Below are positions 53,634-64,000 of a stretch of DNA of 64,000 bases, piece by piece (the first letter of the stretch is position 1; each line of letters starts with the position of its first letter). The translations under genes were made by a program, and so were the position numbers. The notes under the pieces were generated by a model that searched no databases, was not told where the DNA came from, and saw only the letters and a program-made list of their open reading frames with translations. The stretch lies in assembly GCF_002218025.2 (NCBI RefSeq), contig NZ_AP018680.1, positions 2,232,001 through 2,296,000 of the forward strand, given 5' to 3'. This DNA comes from Vibrio casei (GTDB lineage Bacteria > Pseudomonadota > Gammaproteobacteria > Enterobacterales > Vibrionaceae).

Positions 53634-54878
53634 GTGATCAGAACTTTTGCAGAACTCGATCTAGACCAAAACCTTATCGAAGCGATTGAAGAAATGGGCT
53701 TTGAGCGCCCTACTCAAATTCAAGCAGATGCAATTCCACAAGCTCTTGATGGCAAGGATGTACTTGCTTCCGCACCAACCGGCACCGGTAAGACCGCAGC
53801 CTTTGCCTTACCTGCTCTGCAGTATTTACAAGATTTTCCGCGCAAGAAAGCAGGTCCTGCTCGTGTATTGATTCTCACGCCTACTCGTGAGCTAGCAATG
53901 CAAGTAGCCGATCAAACTCGTGCCTTAGCCAAAAATACTAATTTGAACATTTTCACTATCACTGGTGGTGTAATGTATCAAGATCACGCTGATATATTGG
54001 CGACAACGCAAGATATCGTGGTAGCAACTCCTGGTCGTTTAATGGAATACATTGAGGCAGAACGCTTTGATTGTCGCGCGATTGAATGGCTTATTCTTGA
54101 TGAAGCTGATCGCATGTTAGACATGGGCTTTGGTCCTGTGGTTGATCGCTTATCAGCTGAATGTCGCTGGCGTAAACAAACCCTTTTATTCTCAGCAACA
54201 TTAGAAGGCCGTGGCGTAGAAGGTTTCACAGAAGATCTTCTTAAGAATCCAGTTAAGTTAGAAGCCGATCCTTCTCGCCGTGAACGTAAAAAGATCACTC
54301 AGTGGTATCACCGCGCCGATACCGCTGCGCACAAACTGGAATTACTTAAAGCAATTTTAATCCAAGCTGAACGTACCATTATCTTTGTAAAAACTCGTGA
54401 GCGTTTAGCCGAACTGCGTGGCCACTTGGAAAGTGCTCAAGTAGTGTGTGCGTGGATCCAAGGTGAAATGCCACAGGATCGTCGTAATAATGCCATCACT
54501 CGTTTCCGCGATGGTGACGTAAATGTGCTTATCGCGACCGACGTTGCAGCTCGTGGTATTGATCTACCCGATGTGAGCCATGTCATTAACTACGATATGC
54601 CACGTACTGCCGACGTCTATTTACACCGTATTGGTCGTACTGCTCGCGCAGGTAAAAAAGGAAATGCTGTCTCTTTAGTCGAAGCTCATGACCAATCAAT
54701 GATTGAGCGTGTAATGCGTTACACCAAAGATGAAATCAAAGAACGCTATGTTCAAGGCCTTCGTCCTAATACTAAAAAGCCAGTAATTAAGAAAAAGAAT
54801 AAAAAGAAAGTTAAAGCGGCGGCGGCAACTATTTCTAAAAAACAAGCGGCGCTAAAAAAGAAGAAAAAGAAAAAATAA
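53634..54878 (+). CDS. srmB: ATP-dependent RNA helicase SrmB
   Basis: A 414-residue DEAD-box helicase for early 50S subunit assembly. It starts at GTG (53634), with GGAG eight bases before. Motifs in order: Q motif (FERPTQIQ), I (APTGTGKT), Ia (PTRELA), GG, Ib (TPGRL), II (DEAD), III (SAT), IV, V (ATDVAARGID) and VI (HRIGRTARAG). The tail is very Lys-rich, as in SrmB. It is followed by a clear terminator. Confidence 0.95.
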   Translation: MIRTFAELDLDQNLIEAIEEMGFERPTQIQADAIPQALDGKDVLASAPTGTGKTAAFALPALQYLQDFPRKKAGPARVLILTPTRELAMQVADQTRALAKNTNLNIFTITGGVMYQDHADILATTQDIVVATPGRLMEYIEAERFDCRAIEWLILDEADRMLDMGFGPVVDRLSAECRWRKQTLLFSATLEGRGVEGFTEDLLKNPVKLEADPSRRERKKITQWYHRADTAAHKLELLKAILIQAERTIIFVKTRERLAELRGHLESAQVVCAWIQGEMPQDRRNNAITRFRDGDVNVLIATDVAARGIDLPDVSHVINYDMPRTADVYLHRIGRTARAGKKGNAVSLVEAHDQSMIERVMRYTKDEIKERYVQGLRPNTKKPVIKKKNKKKVKAAAATISKKQAALKKKKKKK

Positions 54879-54908
54879 TATCGAACATGGTTCATTATGC
54901 AGGATCAA

Positions 54909-54933
54909 AAAGGGAGCACAATGTGCTCCCTTT
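54909..54933. terminator. Bidirectional terminator after srmB
   Basis: Perfect 11-base arms, AAAGGGAGCAC and GTGCTCCCTTT, with an AAT loop, between the convergent srmB and yaaA. Confidence 0.9.
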
Positions 54934-55016
54934 ATTATGTTATACGCAAGTGATTTCAAGGTGCAGAATGCAAAACGTTCTGGCAAAAGCCGTTTAAGAA
55001 AAAGCGTAGCGGATTG

Positions 55017-55793
55017 TTAGTTCTGTTCTTCACGTTTAAAAACAAGCTCATTATTATTCGATTCCGCTGGCACAAAAGAGTAACCCGCAACATCAAAGCG
55101 CTTTAATTCATCTAATGTTTTCACTTTATTTTCGATAATGTAACGTGCCATCATTCCACGTGCTTTTTTGGCATAAAAACTGATCACTTTATAAGTGCCA
55201 TTTTTGCAGTCTTTAAATGCTGGTGTAATGGTCGTTCCATCAATTTTTTGTGGCTTCACTGCCTTGAAGTATTCATTAGAGGCTAAGTTGACTAAAAGAT
55301 TGTCCCCTTGCTCGTGTAAGGCTTTATTGACTTCATCCGTAATAATATCACCCCAGAATTGATACAGATTATTACCACGCTCATTGGCAAGTTTAGTCCC
55401 CATTTCAAGTCTGTATGGCTGCATCAAATCAAGTGGTTTCAATAATCCATATAAACCAGACAACATACGTAAATGAGACTGAGCATAATCGATATCATTT
55501 TCAGACAAGCTTTGTGCATCTAACCCGGTATAGACATCACCTTTGAACGCAAAAATAGCTTGGCGGGAATTATTAAAATCAAACGTTGGGTTCCATTGAG
55601 CAAAGCGAGCGACATTCAAGCCTGCTATCTTGTCACTCACCTTCATTAAGCTAGAGATATCTTCCGGACCCAGCTCACGGCAAACCTCAATCAATTGAGC
55701 AGAGTGTTCAGTCAATACCGGCATAGTATGCTTTTTCGTCGGCAACGGTGATTCATAATCTAACGTTTTAGCAGGAGAAACCAATATCAGCAT
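55017..55793 (-). CDS. yaaA: Peroxide stress protein YaaA
   Basis: From the ATG at 55793 ([16 protein letters not shown]) it has 258 residues, exactly the E. coli size; a longer frame to 55871 adds 26 residues without likeness. Conserved stretches are [19 protein letters not shown] and [17 protein letters not shown]. YaaA binds DNA and limits damage from peroxide by lowering free iron. Normally near thrA in Vibrio; here it is about 8 kb away. Confidence 0.95.
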   Translation of the reverse strand: MLILVSPAKTLDYESPLPTKKHTMPVLTEHSAQLIEVCRELGPEDISSLMKVSDKIAGLNVARFAQWNPTFDFNNSRQAIFAFKGDVYTGLDAQSLSENDIDYAQSHLRMLSGLYGLLKPLDLMQPYRLEMGTKLANERGNNLYQFWGDIITDEVNKALHEQGDNLLVNLASNEYFKAVKPQKIDGTTITPAFKDCKNGTYKVISFYAKKARGMMARYIIENKVKTLDELKRFDVAGYSFVPAESNNNELVFKREEQN

Positions 55794-55903
55794 ATTCAAT
55801 CCATTTCTTGTTTGTATAATGACAAAGCCAGTATAACAAAAAAGCCACACATCGCTGTATGGCTTTTCCAATCAATTCAATTGCTTTTCACAATCGATAC
55901 TAT

Positions 55904-57325
55904 TTATTTTTTATTCCAAACGCCATTCTCAATTTGAGAAGTCAACTCAGGGAAATCATTCGCATCAAATGTTGGGACTTTACCTTCATCTAATTGCCTA
56001 TTGTAATCTTTCGCTAGCTTAATCACGATGCCAGAAAGTAGTAAGATGGCAATTAAGTTAACAATCGCCATCAACCCCATTGAAGCATCCGCTAACGACC
56101 AAACCGTCGGTAATGTCGCCAACGAACCAAACATAACCATCCCTAAAACGACAAAACGGAAAATTTGTTTCGCATAACGTGACTTCTTGAAAATAAACAT
56201 AATGTTACTTTCAGCATAAGAGTAGTTTGCAATGATTGATGTGAATGCAAAAAAGAAAATCGCAATCGCAACAAAGATTTTACCCCATTCGCCGACTTGT
56301 GCGCTCAATGCATTTTGCGTCAAGATAATACCCGTTACTTCACTATGAGGAACGTATTCACCTGAAAGTAAAATAATTGAAACCGTTGCCGTACAAATAA
56401 CGATCGTATCAACAAAGACACCAAGCATTTGCACATAACCTTGCGAAGCTGGATGTGGAGGATACGGCGTTGCCGCGGCTGCTGCGTTAGGCGCAGAACC
56501 CATACCTGCTTCGTTCGAGAACAAACCACGAGCCACACCCACTTTGATCGCGTTCATGACAGCATAACCCACACCACCAGCAGCGGCTTCTTGCAGACCA
56601 AATGCACTTTTGAAAATAAGCTCAATCGCACCAGGTACTTTATCCAAATTCATAATGATCACGAAGACAGCAAGAATCAAATAGAAAACGGCCATTATTG
56701 GTACTAGAATTTCAGCGGTACGAGCAATCTTACGAATACCACCAAAAATAACAAACCCAGAAAGTACGACTAGCACACCACCAACCATGGCTTTGTTCCA
56801 ATTAAATGCAGTATGCATCGCATCAGCAATCGAATTAGATTGAACCGCGTTAAATACTAAACCAAATGCAATAATAAGAAGTACCGAAAACAACACGCCC
56901 ATCCAGCGCATGCCCAGTCCTTTCTCCATGTAATAAGCAGGGCCACCACGATAATTACCATCTTCACCGCGCGTTTTATATAGCTGTGCAAGGGTACTTT
57001 CAGCAAAAGCAGTCGCCATGCCAACCATAGCGATAACCCACATCCAGAAAATAGCACCAGGGCCACCAACGGTTAATGCTACAGCTACACCCGCCATATT
57101 ACCGGTTCCAACACGCGCCGCTAAGCTAGTACAAAATGCTTGGAAAGAAGAAATCCCCGCTTCATCTGATTGTCGGCTATTTTTTAAAACCGAAAACATA
57201 TGTCCAAAATGGCGCAACTGAATAAAACCAAGACGCAAGGTGAAGTAAATACCTACACCAACCAACAAGTAAACTAAAATAGATCCCCACAGAAGATCAT
57301 TTAATAATGCAATTAGATCTGTCAC
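55904..57325 (-). CDS. Sodium:alanine/glycine symporter (AGCS family)
   Basis: A 473-residue inner-membrane transporter with about eleven hydrophobic segments. The AGCS signature is in SLAARVGTGNMAGVAVAL, followed by FWMWVIAMVGMATAFAESTLAQLYK (split as usual) and GVARGLFSNEAGMGSAPNAAAAA. It imports small neutral amino acids with Na+. It lies 32 bases before the upstream end of the yaaA frame on the same strand. Confidence 0.94.
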   Translation of the reverse strand: MTDLIALLNDLLWGSILVYLLVGVGIYFTLRLGFIQLRHFGHMFSVLKNSRQSDEAGISSFQAFCTSLAARVGTGNMAGVAVALTVGGPGAIFWMWVIAMVGMATAFAESTLAQLYKTRGEDGNYRGGPAYYMEKGLGMRWMGVLFSVLLIIAFGLVFNAVQSNSIADAMHTAFNWNKAMVGGVLVVLSGFVIFGGIRKIARTAEILVPIMAVFYLILAVFVIIMNLDKVPGAIELIFKSAFGLQEAAAGGVGYAVMNAIKVGVARGLFSNEAGMGSAPNAAAAATPYPPHPASQGYVQMLGVFVDTIVICTATVSIILLSGEYVPHSEVTGIILTQNALSAQVGEWGKIFVAIAIFFFAFTSIIANYSYAESNIMFIFKKSRYAKQIFRFVVLGMVMFGSLATLPTVWSLADASMGLMAIVNLIAILLLSGIVIKLAKDYNRQLDEGKVPTFDANDFPELTSQIENGVWNKK

Positions 57326-58025
57326 ACAAACCTCACCTAGAATTATGACAATATTAACCTCTCATCCATATAACAGATGAGCTCCCTCATTGCCTTTATC
57401 ATTCAATTCAAATTCGTTTATTTTAGTGTTTTTTGAAAGATAAAGACGCACCAAAGAACACGCTTTGATACCCATCAGATATTCTGACTGGAAAGATAAT
57501 GCAGATCTAAGCACCAAAAATCAATATGAAATTATTTTCATAACTATGCATTATTGAACCATTTCATACAGCATAATTAGTATATTTAACCAAGTTTCAT
57601 GCATCAAAAAGAATCTTTTACTCATAAAAAACCATAATTCGATATGCATTTTTTCATAGAAGATGAGTAAATCACAATAAGAACGAAACCTTGATAGAGA
57701 AAGGGCTAACCTCTATTCATTTCCTTTAATTTTGTATCGGTTTTGTGAAATCAATTGAAAAACGACAAACGATAACAAGTAAATAACAACTGAAACATAA
57801 AAAACACAACCTCGGCTCTAATTGATTCCATTTTTATCCGTAATATTTTTTTACATGTCTATTTTTTAGACATTAGTTTTAAAATATGAACTCAATAGCA
57901 GAACGACATAAAAACTTCATGGTTTAGAAATAAATGAGAAATACATCAAGGTTAAACTTTAGGATTGTGTGATATCTATTCATTCTGAACATGGAATTCA
58001 GCATCTAAAAAGAGAGGGATCAAAT
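57326..58025. other. 700-bp AT-rich region between the symporter gene and the DUF3545 gene
   Basis: No gene is seen on either strand. It has a palindrome with arms ATGTCTA and TAGACAT (57855-57861 and 57867-57873) and should hold two divergent promoters. Its length is unusual for this compact core region; a small RNA is possible but I see no clear promoter-terminator pair. Confidence 0.45.
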
Positions 58026-58214
58026 ATGGAAAGCTTTCAATTAGACGACATCATGGCAATGGAACCTAGTCTTTACCGTTCAAATAAGGTTAAAGCAACC
58101 AAACGAAAATGGAGAGAGATTGAAGCGATTCAAGATAAACGTCAATTACAAAAAGAATTGATGGAATTGGATTACTCACGAGAATACAAACTCGACGATA
58201 TTGAATTCAATTAG
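58026..58214 (+). CDS. DUF3545 family protein
   Basis: From the ATG at 58026 (MESFQLDDIMAMEPSLYRSN) the protein has 62 residues; the frame from 57969 lacks family likeness upstream of this Met. It is charged and helical (KATKRKWREIEAIQDKRQL). The family is common in Vibrio and of unknown role. A hairpin follows. Confidence 0.85.
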   Translation: MESFQLDDIMAMEPSLYRSNKVKATKRKWREIEAIQDKRQLQKELMELDYSREYKLDDIEFN

Positions 58215-58234
58215 GCCGTTAAGCGACCTCTAAA

Positions 58235-58257
58235 AACAGGCGCTGATAGCGCCTGTT
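58235..58257. terminator. Hairpin after the DUF3545 gene
   Basis: Perfect 10-base arms AACAGGCGCT and AGCGCCTGTT with a GAT loop, between convergent genes. The T tract is poor. Confidence 0.7.
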
Positions 58258-58267
58258 CTGACACATT

Positions 58268-58804
58268 TTAACTCTTATTGATATATTCAGATAATCGATA
58301 ATATTCTTTTTCGATATCCTGCCCAAAGAGCGGATCATTCACTTCCTCTCCCCATAGAGCTTCAACTTCTTTCCAATCTTGCAAGCTAAACTCACGTTTC
58401 AATTTAGGCAGAATTTCGCGTTCTTCAAAATCTAAATGTCGTTTTTGTTCATGGATAAAGTGATCAAGCTGCCGAATAAACACATCTTTAGGCACTATCG
58501 CATCTTGTAACACCATATCGATTAATTCTGCAAAATCTTGAGTAACCTTAGCCAATATTTTATGTTCTTTGGCTAAGTTAGCGATAGTCGATACATTACC
58601 ATAATGCTGCATATAATAATGGTAGATAATATCTTCTTTAGGATGATGGGTATGCTCAGAATGGCTCTGTAAATAGGTAATCACATCATGGACAATATGA
58701 TAATTAATTTCTTTATCTTGCTGAAGGTTCTTAAGTTTCTCATCAAGAACAACTAATAACCTCACCATATAACTATGTTCTCGACTAATCATTTCTCCAA
58801 GCAT
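58268..58804 (-). CDS. Hemerythrin-domain protein
   Basis: A 178-residue four-helix protein with the iron-ligand pattern: His in REHSYM, H-x3-H/E in SHSEHTHHPKEDIIY, His in AKEHKILA, and H-x4-E in HEQKRHLDFEEREILP. It may sense or store oxygen or nitric oxide, or repair Fe-S clusters, like YtfE-type proteins. The domain is sure; the function is open. Confidence 0.88.
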   Translation of the reverse strand: MLGEMISREHSYMVRLLVVLDEKLKNLQQDKEINYHIVHDVITYLQSHSEHTHHPKEDIIYHYYMQHYGNVSTIANLAKEHKILAKVTQDFAELIDMVLQDAIVPKDVFIRQLDHFIHEQKRHLDFEEREILPKLKREFSLQDWKEVEALWGEEVNDPLFGQDIEKEYYRLSEYINKS

Positions 58805-58902
58805 AATCCCTCCCTTAAGTGTCCAGACACTATTTCATCTCATGCTTACAATATAGGAATATTAGGAGAAACTGCCATTGTCCTTGGTCAATAAAACGTC
58901 AA

Positions 58903-59601
58903 TTAACGTCGTAGTGATAAGGTTTCATCTTTTGAGCTCGACTGCCATTGAATTATCGATTTATTCTCAGATCTTAGAATTTGATTCACTTGAGAAAAAT
59001 GCCGACACCCAAAAAAACCTCTATGTGCCGATAACGGTGAAGGATGAGGTGCCGTCAACACATGATGTTTATCTTTATTAATTGATTGTCCCTTCTTTTG
59101 AGCATGAGCCCCCCACAACAAGAAAATAACCCCATCATGTTGCTCGTTGATGGTACTAATTATATGATCGGTAAACCTCTCCCAACCAGCTTTAGCATGT
59201 GAATGTGCTTTTCCTTGTTCAACTGTTAAAACAGTATTTAGTAGCAATACTCCTTGCTGAGCCCAAGAAGCAAGATAACCATGTTGAGGGATCTCAAATC
59301 CATCAATATCATGAGCAAGTTCTTTATACATATTCATTAATGAAGGCGGTATCTTAACATTAGGCAAAACAGAAAAAGCCAATCCATGAGCTTGATTGGG
59401 GCCATGATAAGGATCTTGACCTAAGATCACGACCTTAACCTCCGGAAACGACGTATATTCAAAAGCTGAAAAAACATTCTCTTGCAAAGGATAAATCGTT
59501 TTTCCTTGTGCTCTTTCAGCCTCAACAAACAACAGCAATTCTTTGAAATAATTTTGTTTTTTTTGCTGTTCAATAATATTAGACCAACTCAACTTGCTCA
59601 T
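58903..59601 (-). CDS. ung: Uracil-DNA glycosylase
   Basis: Removes uracil from DNA. The 232-residue protein has motif [18 protein letters not shown] (catalytic Asp in QDPYH) and [17 protein letters not shown] (leucine loop and His). Length is normal. The 293 bases upstream, up to grcA, hold the divergent promoters. Confidence 0.97.
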   Translation of the reverse strand: MSKLSWSNIIEQQKKQNYFKELLLFVEAERAQGKTIYPLQENVFSAFEYTSFPEVKVVILGQDPYHGPNQAHGLAFSVLPNVKIPPSLMNMYKELAHDIDGFEIPQHGYLASWAQQGVLLLNTVLTVEQGKAHSHAKAGWERFTDHIISTINEQHDGVIFLLWGAHAQKKGQSINKDKHHVLTAPHPSPLSAHRGFFGCRHFSQVNQILRSENKSIIQWQSSSKDETLSLRR

Positions 59602-59894
59602 ATCTACCTTATCTATATCAATTTATGATTCTTATTATCGAGATATCTTACTAAGAATAAGCGATGGTACCTCAGAGCATTTCTAGCATCAAATAGTAGT
59701 AAAGGTACAATAAAATCATATTTATTAATAACTTGTTGATTTACAGTGAATAATCCACCAAGAATGAAAACTTAAGTTAGTAATTTTTTGACTCAAATCA
59801 ATATTAAAAACATGGTTATTATGTATATAATGCATCCAACAAATCATCAAACATACAACCTATTAACTCCACTTTAGTGGTAAAGGAGATCAAT
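59602..59894. other. 293-bp divergent region between ung and grcA
   Basis: AT-rich, no gene. It must contain the grcA promoter; grcA is usually induced by low oxygen through Fnr and ArcA, but I see no convincing Fnr site. Confidence 0.45.
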
Positions 59895-60272
59895 ATGATC
59901 CAAGGTATCCAAATTACGAAAGCAGCAAACGACGAATTATTAAATTCAATCTGGCTTTTAGACAGCGAAAAAAATGAAGCTCGCTGTGTTGCTGCTCAAT
60001 CAGGTTTTGAAGCAGATCAAGTCGTTGCAGTCGATACACTAGGTGAAATCGAATTCCGTGAAGTCGTAATTGAAACTGCGCCTCGCGTTGAAGGTGGCCA
60101 ACATTTAAACGTTAACGTACTTTCACGAGAAACTCTTGAAGATGCCGTCGCACATCCAGAAAACTACCCACAATTAACGATTCGTGTATCCGGTTACGCT
60201 GTACGTTTCAATTCGTTAACAACAGAACAACAACGCGATGTTATCGCTCGTACGTTTACAGAAACGATGTAA
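59895..60272 (+). CDS. grcA: Autonomous glycyl radical cofactor GrcA
   Basis: A 125-residue spare part that replaces the oxygen-damaged C-terminal end of pyruvate formate-lyase. The start at 59895 ([13 protein letters not shown]) follows AAGGAGAT. The glycyl-radical stretch is [13 protein letters not shown], with the radical Gly in SGYA. Adjacent to ung as in other gammaproteobacteria. Confidence 0.96.
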   Translation: MIQGIQITKAANDELLNSIWLLDSEKNEARCVAAQSGFEADQVVAVDTLGEIEFREVVIETAPRVEGGQHLNVNVLSRETLEDAVAHPENYPQLTIRVSGYAVRFNSLTTEQQRDVIARTFTETM

Positions 60273-60316
60273 TTCTAAGGAAACAGGAAACAAGTTCTTA
60301 GCTTCTAGAAAGATCC

Positions 60317-60344
60317 AAAAAGGTGCTCTTATGAGCACCTTTTT
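60317..60344 (+). terminator. Terminator of grcA
   Basis: AAAAAGGTGCTC and GAGCACCTTTTT arms with a TTAT loop, followed by more T. It may serve thrC from the other side too. Confidence 0.92.
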
Positions 60345-60420
60345 ATTTTCTGAACTAATTACAAAACAGTCACTTTATTTTTTCCCAGAAACAAGAGGCG
60401 AATAAACTAGCCTTTCTTAT

Positions 60421-61710
60421 TTACTTCTGTACTTTTCTCAACACCGCTTTCAATAAATCAAAATCAGCTGCAAGATCTTCTGAAAGCAATTCCATCGCAC
60501 CATGCTTCGCTAAAGGTGCTGGCACATCAATATCCAAGCCTAAAATATCATCCACGACTTCTTTAAATTTCGCGGGGTGAGCGGTACATAAGAACAATCC
60601 CGTTTCACCCTCTTGTAGTTGTTCATTCAATACACGATAGGCAATCGCACCATGAGGTTCACATAAGTACCCCATTTGGTTTAATTCAACAACAGAGGCT
60701 GCACTTTGCTCATCAGTCACCATACCTTTACCAAGCGTATCTAATCCCCAACCTTTAATACGACAAAGCTCTTCAATACGTGGCCAGTTATTTGGCTGGC
60801 TAACATCCATCGCGTTTGATGTCGTTGCTACGGTCGGCTTAGGATCCCATTTACCCGTTTCAAGGTAACGCGGCACAGTATCATTAGCATTAGTGGCTGC
60901 AATGAAGCGCTTAATAGGCAAACCTAGTGCTTTAGCAAGTAAACCTGCCGTTAAGTTGCCAAAATTACCACTAGGGACTGAAATAACTAAGTTTTCGCGT
61001 TCTGTTTTACTCATTTGCGAAGCCGCTTCGAAGTAATAACAAATTTGCGCCATTAAACGGCTGATGTTGATTGAATTCGCCGAGTTCAAGCCGATCTCTT
61101 CACGTAAGGCTTGATCATCAAATGCTTTTTTGACTAACGACTGACAAGCATCAAAATCACCATCAATCGCGACAGTGTGAATATTACCGCCTAATGTACA
61201 AAACAGTTTTTCTTGAAGTGGACTGATTTTGCCTTTCGGGTATAAAATCACTACATTGATATTTTCCATGCCATAAAATGCATGAGCAACCGCCGCGCCA
61301 GTATCCCCTGAAGTGGCTGTTAAAATTGTAATTTTTTGCCCTTTATCCGCAGTGACCGCCGCCAAAGATTGCGCCATAAAACGGCCGCCGAAGTCTTTAA
61401 ACGCTAAAGTCGGGCCATGGAATAATTCCAGAGCATACACGCCATTTTTTACTGATTTAATCGGTGCTGGGAATTGAAACGCTGAATCCACAAGCTGATG
61501 AACTTGCTGCTCAGAAAGTTCGTCACCAATTAAGGCCGAAAGAATTTTGCTACTACGAGCAATAAAACCCTCAGACAGTAATGCATCGATATTATCAAAT
61601 TGAGGAATGTCGGACGGGAAGAACAATCCTTGATTACGACCTAGCCCTTGACGGACCGCTTGACCAAAAGAGACTTGTTCATCGTTTTCTTTGATATTGT
61701 ACAGCTTCAT
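60421..61710 (-). CDS. thrC: Threonine synthase
   Basis: Last step of threonine synthesis, PLP-dependent, 429 residues (E. coli 428). The PLP Lys is in [15 protein letters not shown], the phosphate loop is [13 protein letters not shown], and [12 protein letters not shown] is a further family stretch. It overlaps thrB by four bases. Confidence 0.97.
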   Translation of the reverse strand: MKLYNIKENDEQVSFGQAVRQGLGRNQGLFFPSDIPQFDNIDALLSEGFIARSSKILSALIGDELSEQQVHQLVDSAFQFPAPIKSVKNGVYALELFHGPTLAFKDFGGRFMAQSLAAVTADKGQKITILTATSGDTGAAVAHAFYGMENINVVILYPKGKISPLQEKLFCTLGGNIHTVAIDGDFDACQSLVKKAFDDQALREEIGLNSANSINISRLMAQICYYFEAASQMSKTERENLVISVPSGNFGNLTAGLLAKALGLPIKRFIAATNANDTVPRYLETGKWDPKPTVATTSNAMDVSQPNNWPRIEELCRIKGWGLDTLGKGMVTDEQSAASVVELNQMGYLCEPHGAIAYRVLNEQLQEGETGLFLCTAHPAKFKEVVDDILGLDIDVPAPLAKHGAMELLSEDLAADFDLLKAVLRKVQK

Positions 61711-62678
61711 AATTCACTTCCTGTTACTCTCGAACCATCCTTGTCTAAGCGACAAATATGCACGAAACCTTCTTCGTTTTGTAGGTAATTATCTTCTAAC
61801 CAATGTGCGACACGTTCCGCGACATCTTTTTTCGAACAAATAGTAAAGATGGTCGGCCCTGAGCCTGAAATACCACAAGCCAGAGCACCCGCTGACATCG
61901 CATATTTACGCGCATCGGCAAAACCAGCTAATAGCTTCTCACGGTAAGGTTCCGCGATCACGTCTTTAATCAATTTTGCGGCCAGTTCTGGTTGCCCAGA
62001 ATGACACGCATGAACGAACCCGCCCAAGTGACGACCATGAGCAATAATATCTTGCCTACGATATTGAGAGGGCAGGATAGAACGAGCCTCGGCCGTAGAG
62101 ACTTTAATCCCCGGGTACGCCATAACCCAATACCAATCATCAAAGCAAGGTACTTCTTGGCTAATAATGCCTAATTCTTCTAGCATTAATTGCAAACCAC
62201 CCAAATAACATGGCGCAACATTATCGTAATGCACCCCACCTGAAATCTGCCCTTCCATTTCTCCCATTAAGGCCAGCTGTTCCATTTCCGATAAAGGTTC
62301 ACCATGAAAGCGGTTAAGCGCATCCAATGCCGCCACAATCGAACAAGCACTCGATCCTAACCCTGAACCAATTGGCATATTTTTTTCTAATGTCATTTCT
62401 AACGGCAAAAGGTTGATGCCTTTTTTATCAAGCTCACGAGCAAACACACGCCAGCAATCGTAAACAATGTTTTCAGTTGGATCTGTCGGCAGTTTATCCA
62501 CAAAACTGCCTGCCGTTTTTAATTCAAACGGAGTGTTACTTGGGGAGACCAATACGCGATCGCCAAGCAATGTCCCATCAATAGGAGAAACGGCTGCGCC
62601 TAATACATCAAAACCAACGCTAACATTACCAATCGATGCTGGCGCATACACCACCACACTTTTATTCTTTAATGTCAT
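61707..62678 (-). CDS. thrB: Homoserine kinase
   Basis: A 323-residue GHMP kinase (E. coli 310). [18 protein letters not shown] is the N-terminal substrate motif, [19 protein letters not shown] the ATP loop and [14 protein letters not shown] the C-terminal motif. It phosphorylates homoserine. One base separates it from thrA. Confidence 0.97.
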   Translation of the reverse strand: MTLKNKSVVVYAPASIGNVSVGFDVLGAAVSPIDGTLLGDRVLVSPSNTPFELKTAGSFVDKLPTDPTENIVYDCWRVFARELDKKGINLLPLEMTLEKNMPIGSGLGSSACSIVAALDALNRFHGEPLSEMEQLALMGEMEGQISGGVHYDNVAPCYLGGLQLMLEELGIISQEVPCFDDWYWVMAYPGIKVSTAEARSILPSQYRRQDIIAHGRHLGGFVHACHSGQPELAAKLIKDVIAEPYREKLLAGFADARKYAMSAGALACGISGSGPTIFTICSKKDVAERVAHWLEDNYLQNEEGFVHICRLDKDGSRVTGSEL

Positions 62679-62679
62679 G

Positions 62680-64000
62680 TTACACTCCTAATTTCCAGCC
62701 AAGAGTACGCATGACATCGGAGAATACTCCCGCTGCGGTCACTTGCGTACCAGCGCCATAACCACGTAAGACTAATGGGATTGGCTGGTAATAGCGGCTA
62801 TAAAACGCTAATGCATTTTCACCATCTTTGATTTTGTACATTGGATCATTGTCATCCACCGAAATCATTTTCACTCGACACTGACCATCATCAATACTAC
62901 CAACATAACGTAATACCCGGCCTTCAGCCGCCGCTTTCGCTGACAGCTCAGCAAAATAGCCATCCGCTTGCGGTAAACGAGCCATGAATTCATCCACACT
63001 ACCTGAGTCATCAAAACCAGGAGGAAGTGCTTGCTCAACAATGACATCATCCAGCTCTAGCTCCATTCCGGCCTCACGAGCAAGAATAAGTAACTTACGC
63101 GCTACATCCATACCGGAAAGATCATCACGAGGATCTGGTTCGGTAAAACCGTTGTCTTTTGCAATATTCGTGGCCTGACTTAACGTCATGCCTTCATCTA
63201 GCTTACCGAAAATATAAGATAGTGAACCAGAAAGAATACCATTAAATTTTTCTAACTCATCACCTGCAGAAATTAAATTCTGTAAGTTCTCAATCACAGG
63301 CAGACCGGCGCCCACGGTGGTTTCATACATGAGCTTTCGACGACTATTACGCGCCGTTTCACGCAACTGGTGGTAAAAGCTCATGCTGGCAGTATTGGCT
63401 TTCTTATTTGGAGTGACAACATGAAAACCCGCCGCTAAGAAATCAATATATTGATTAGCTATCGTTTCACTTGACGTACAATCGACCAGCACAGGATTAA
63501 TAATGTGATTACGTTGTACCAAAGCTATCATACGAGATAAACTAAATTCTTCTGTAGCATGGTTCATGCGATCGCGCCAGTTATCAAGAGGTAACCCATC
63601 ACTATCAAGCAATAATCCTTTTGAGTTCGCTAAACCACAAACTCGAATGACAATTCCTTTTTCCGCTAACTTAGCTTGCTGACGCTGGAATTGATCCACT
63701 AACTCGCCACCGACACCACCAATACCAACAACAAAAACATCCAAGAAGTGCTTAGAATTAAACAAGTTTTCATGACAGGCTTTAACCGCAACCGCAATTC
63801 GGTCCTCTGGGATCACAGCTGAAATAGCACGCTCAGAAGAGCCTTGAGCAATCGCGACCACATTTACATTCACTTCGGCTAATGAAGAAAAGAATTGAGA
63901 TGCAACACCACGTGCGGTGCGCATTTTGTCACCAACTAAAGTGACAATTGCAACATCATCCGTAAATTCAATCGGATCAAGAAGACTGTCTTTTAATTCC
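62680..64000 (-). CDS. thrA: Bifunctional aspartokinase I/homoserine dehydrogenase I, C-terminal part
   Basis: The frame is open to the right edge (64000), so the aspartokinase domain is outside the window. Seen here are the end of the ACT regulatory region ([20 protein letters not shown]) and the whole dehydrogenase: the NAD(P) loop [26 protein letters not shown], the catalytic [12 protein letters not shown], and [16 protein letters not shown] threonine leader attenuator, if present, would be beyond the edge. Confidence 0.96.
   Translation of the reverse strand, partial: ELKDSLLDPIEFTDDVAIVTLVGDKMRTARGVASQFFSSLAEVNVNVVAIAQGSSERAISAVIPEDRIAVAVKACHENLFNSKHFLDVFVVGIGGVGGELVDQFQRQQAKLAEKGIVIRVCGLANSKGLLLDSDGLPLDNWRDRMNHATEEFSLSRMIALVQRNHIINPVLVDCTSSETIANQYIDFLAAGFHVVTPNKKANTASMSFYHQLRETARNSRRKLMYETTVGAGLPVIENLQNLISAGDELEKFNGILSGSLSYIFGKLDEGMTLSQATNIAKDNGFTEPDPRDDLSGMDVARKLLILAREAGMELELDDVIVEQALPPGFDDSGSVDEFMARLPQADGYFAELSAKAAAEGRVLRYVGSIDDGQCRVKMISVDDNDPMYKIKDGENALAFYSRYYQPIPLVLRGYGAGTQVTAAGVFSDVMRTLGWKLGV

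Noticed and set aside
57855..57873. Palindrome in the long intergenic region as a small-RNA terminator
   Set aside because: The stem is short and AT-rich and I see no matching promoter at a suitable distance.

Overview
The window looks like a Vibrio (Vibrionaceae) chromosome. The right half (about 33.9-64 kb) is an ordinary, AT-rich Vibrio core: thyA(5' part)-lgt-ptsP-rppH-mutH, tas, vpsR-lysS-prfB-recJ-dsbC-xerD, fldB, brnQ, trmN6, srmB, yaaA, a Na+/alanine symporter, ung, grcA and thrCBA (thrA runs off the right edge). VpsR next to lysS, the gene content and a VCR-type integron repeat all point to Vibrio. I did not find tRNA, rRNA or CRISPR.

The left half (1-33.9 kb) is an accessory island that abuts, and interrupts, the native thyA. 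From right to left it holds: (i) a four-gene recombination module of three tyrosine-recombinase-fold proteins plus a small coiled-coil protein, resembling the strand-biased circularizing integrative elements (SEs; intA-tfp-intB-srap) and more distantly Tn554; the middle protein carries nine tandem 70-residue repeats; (ii) a complete second thyA convergent with that module, probably replacing the thyA broken by the insertion; (iii) a truncated gene pair sharing a GDLAGR motif; (iv) a tightly packed ten-gene operon coupling a FecBCD/BtuCD-type importer and an FmdE-like protein to the carbon-phosphorus lyase genes phnGHIJKL, with a divergent LysR regulator and a Fur-box-like site; (v) a porin cut by an IS; (vi) a graveyard of broken conflict/defence genes (KAP-type P-loop NTPase, AbiH, DNA methyltransferase start, PIN-like fragment) mixed with integron cassettes and attC remnants of two kinds.

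Insertion sequences are dense and several are recent, with exact target duplications that let the original genes be rebuilt on paper: an IS50-like element (9-bp duplication) in an integron cassette gene; three near-identical 1243-bp IS3-family copies (A1-A3) and a diverged relative (B), B being nested in A3 and A1 splitting the KAP NTPase; and an IS66 element (8-bp duplication) nested in another IS3-family remnant that itself truncates the porin. Copy A2 has no matching duplication and marks a recombination or deletion joint between the phn module and the SE module.

The island therefore appears to be a composite: an SE-like element in thyA that restores thymidylate synthesis with its own thyA, carrying or joined to phosphonate-use, integron and defence material, now decaying under IS activity. 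The left boundary, and so the 3' part of native thyA, is outside the window.
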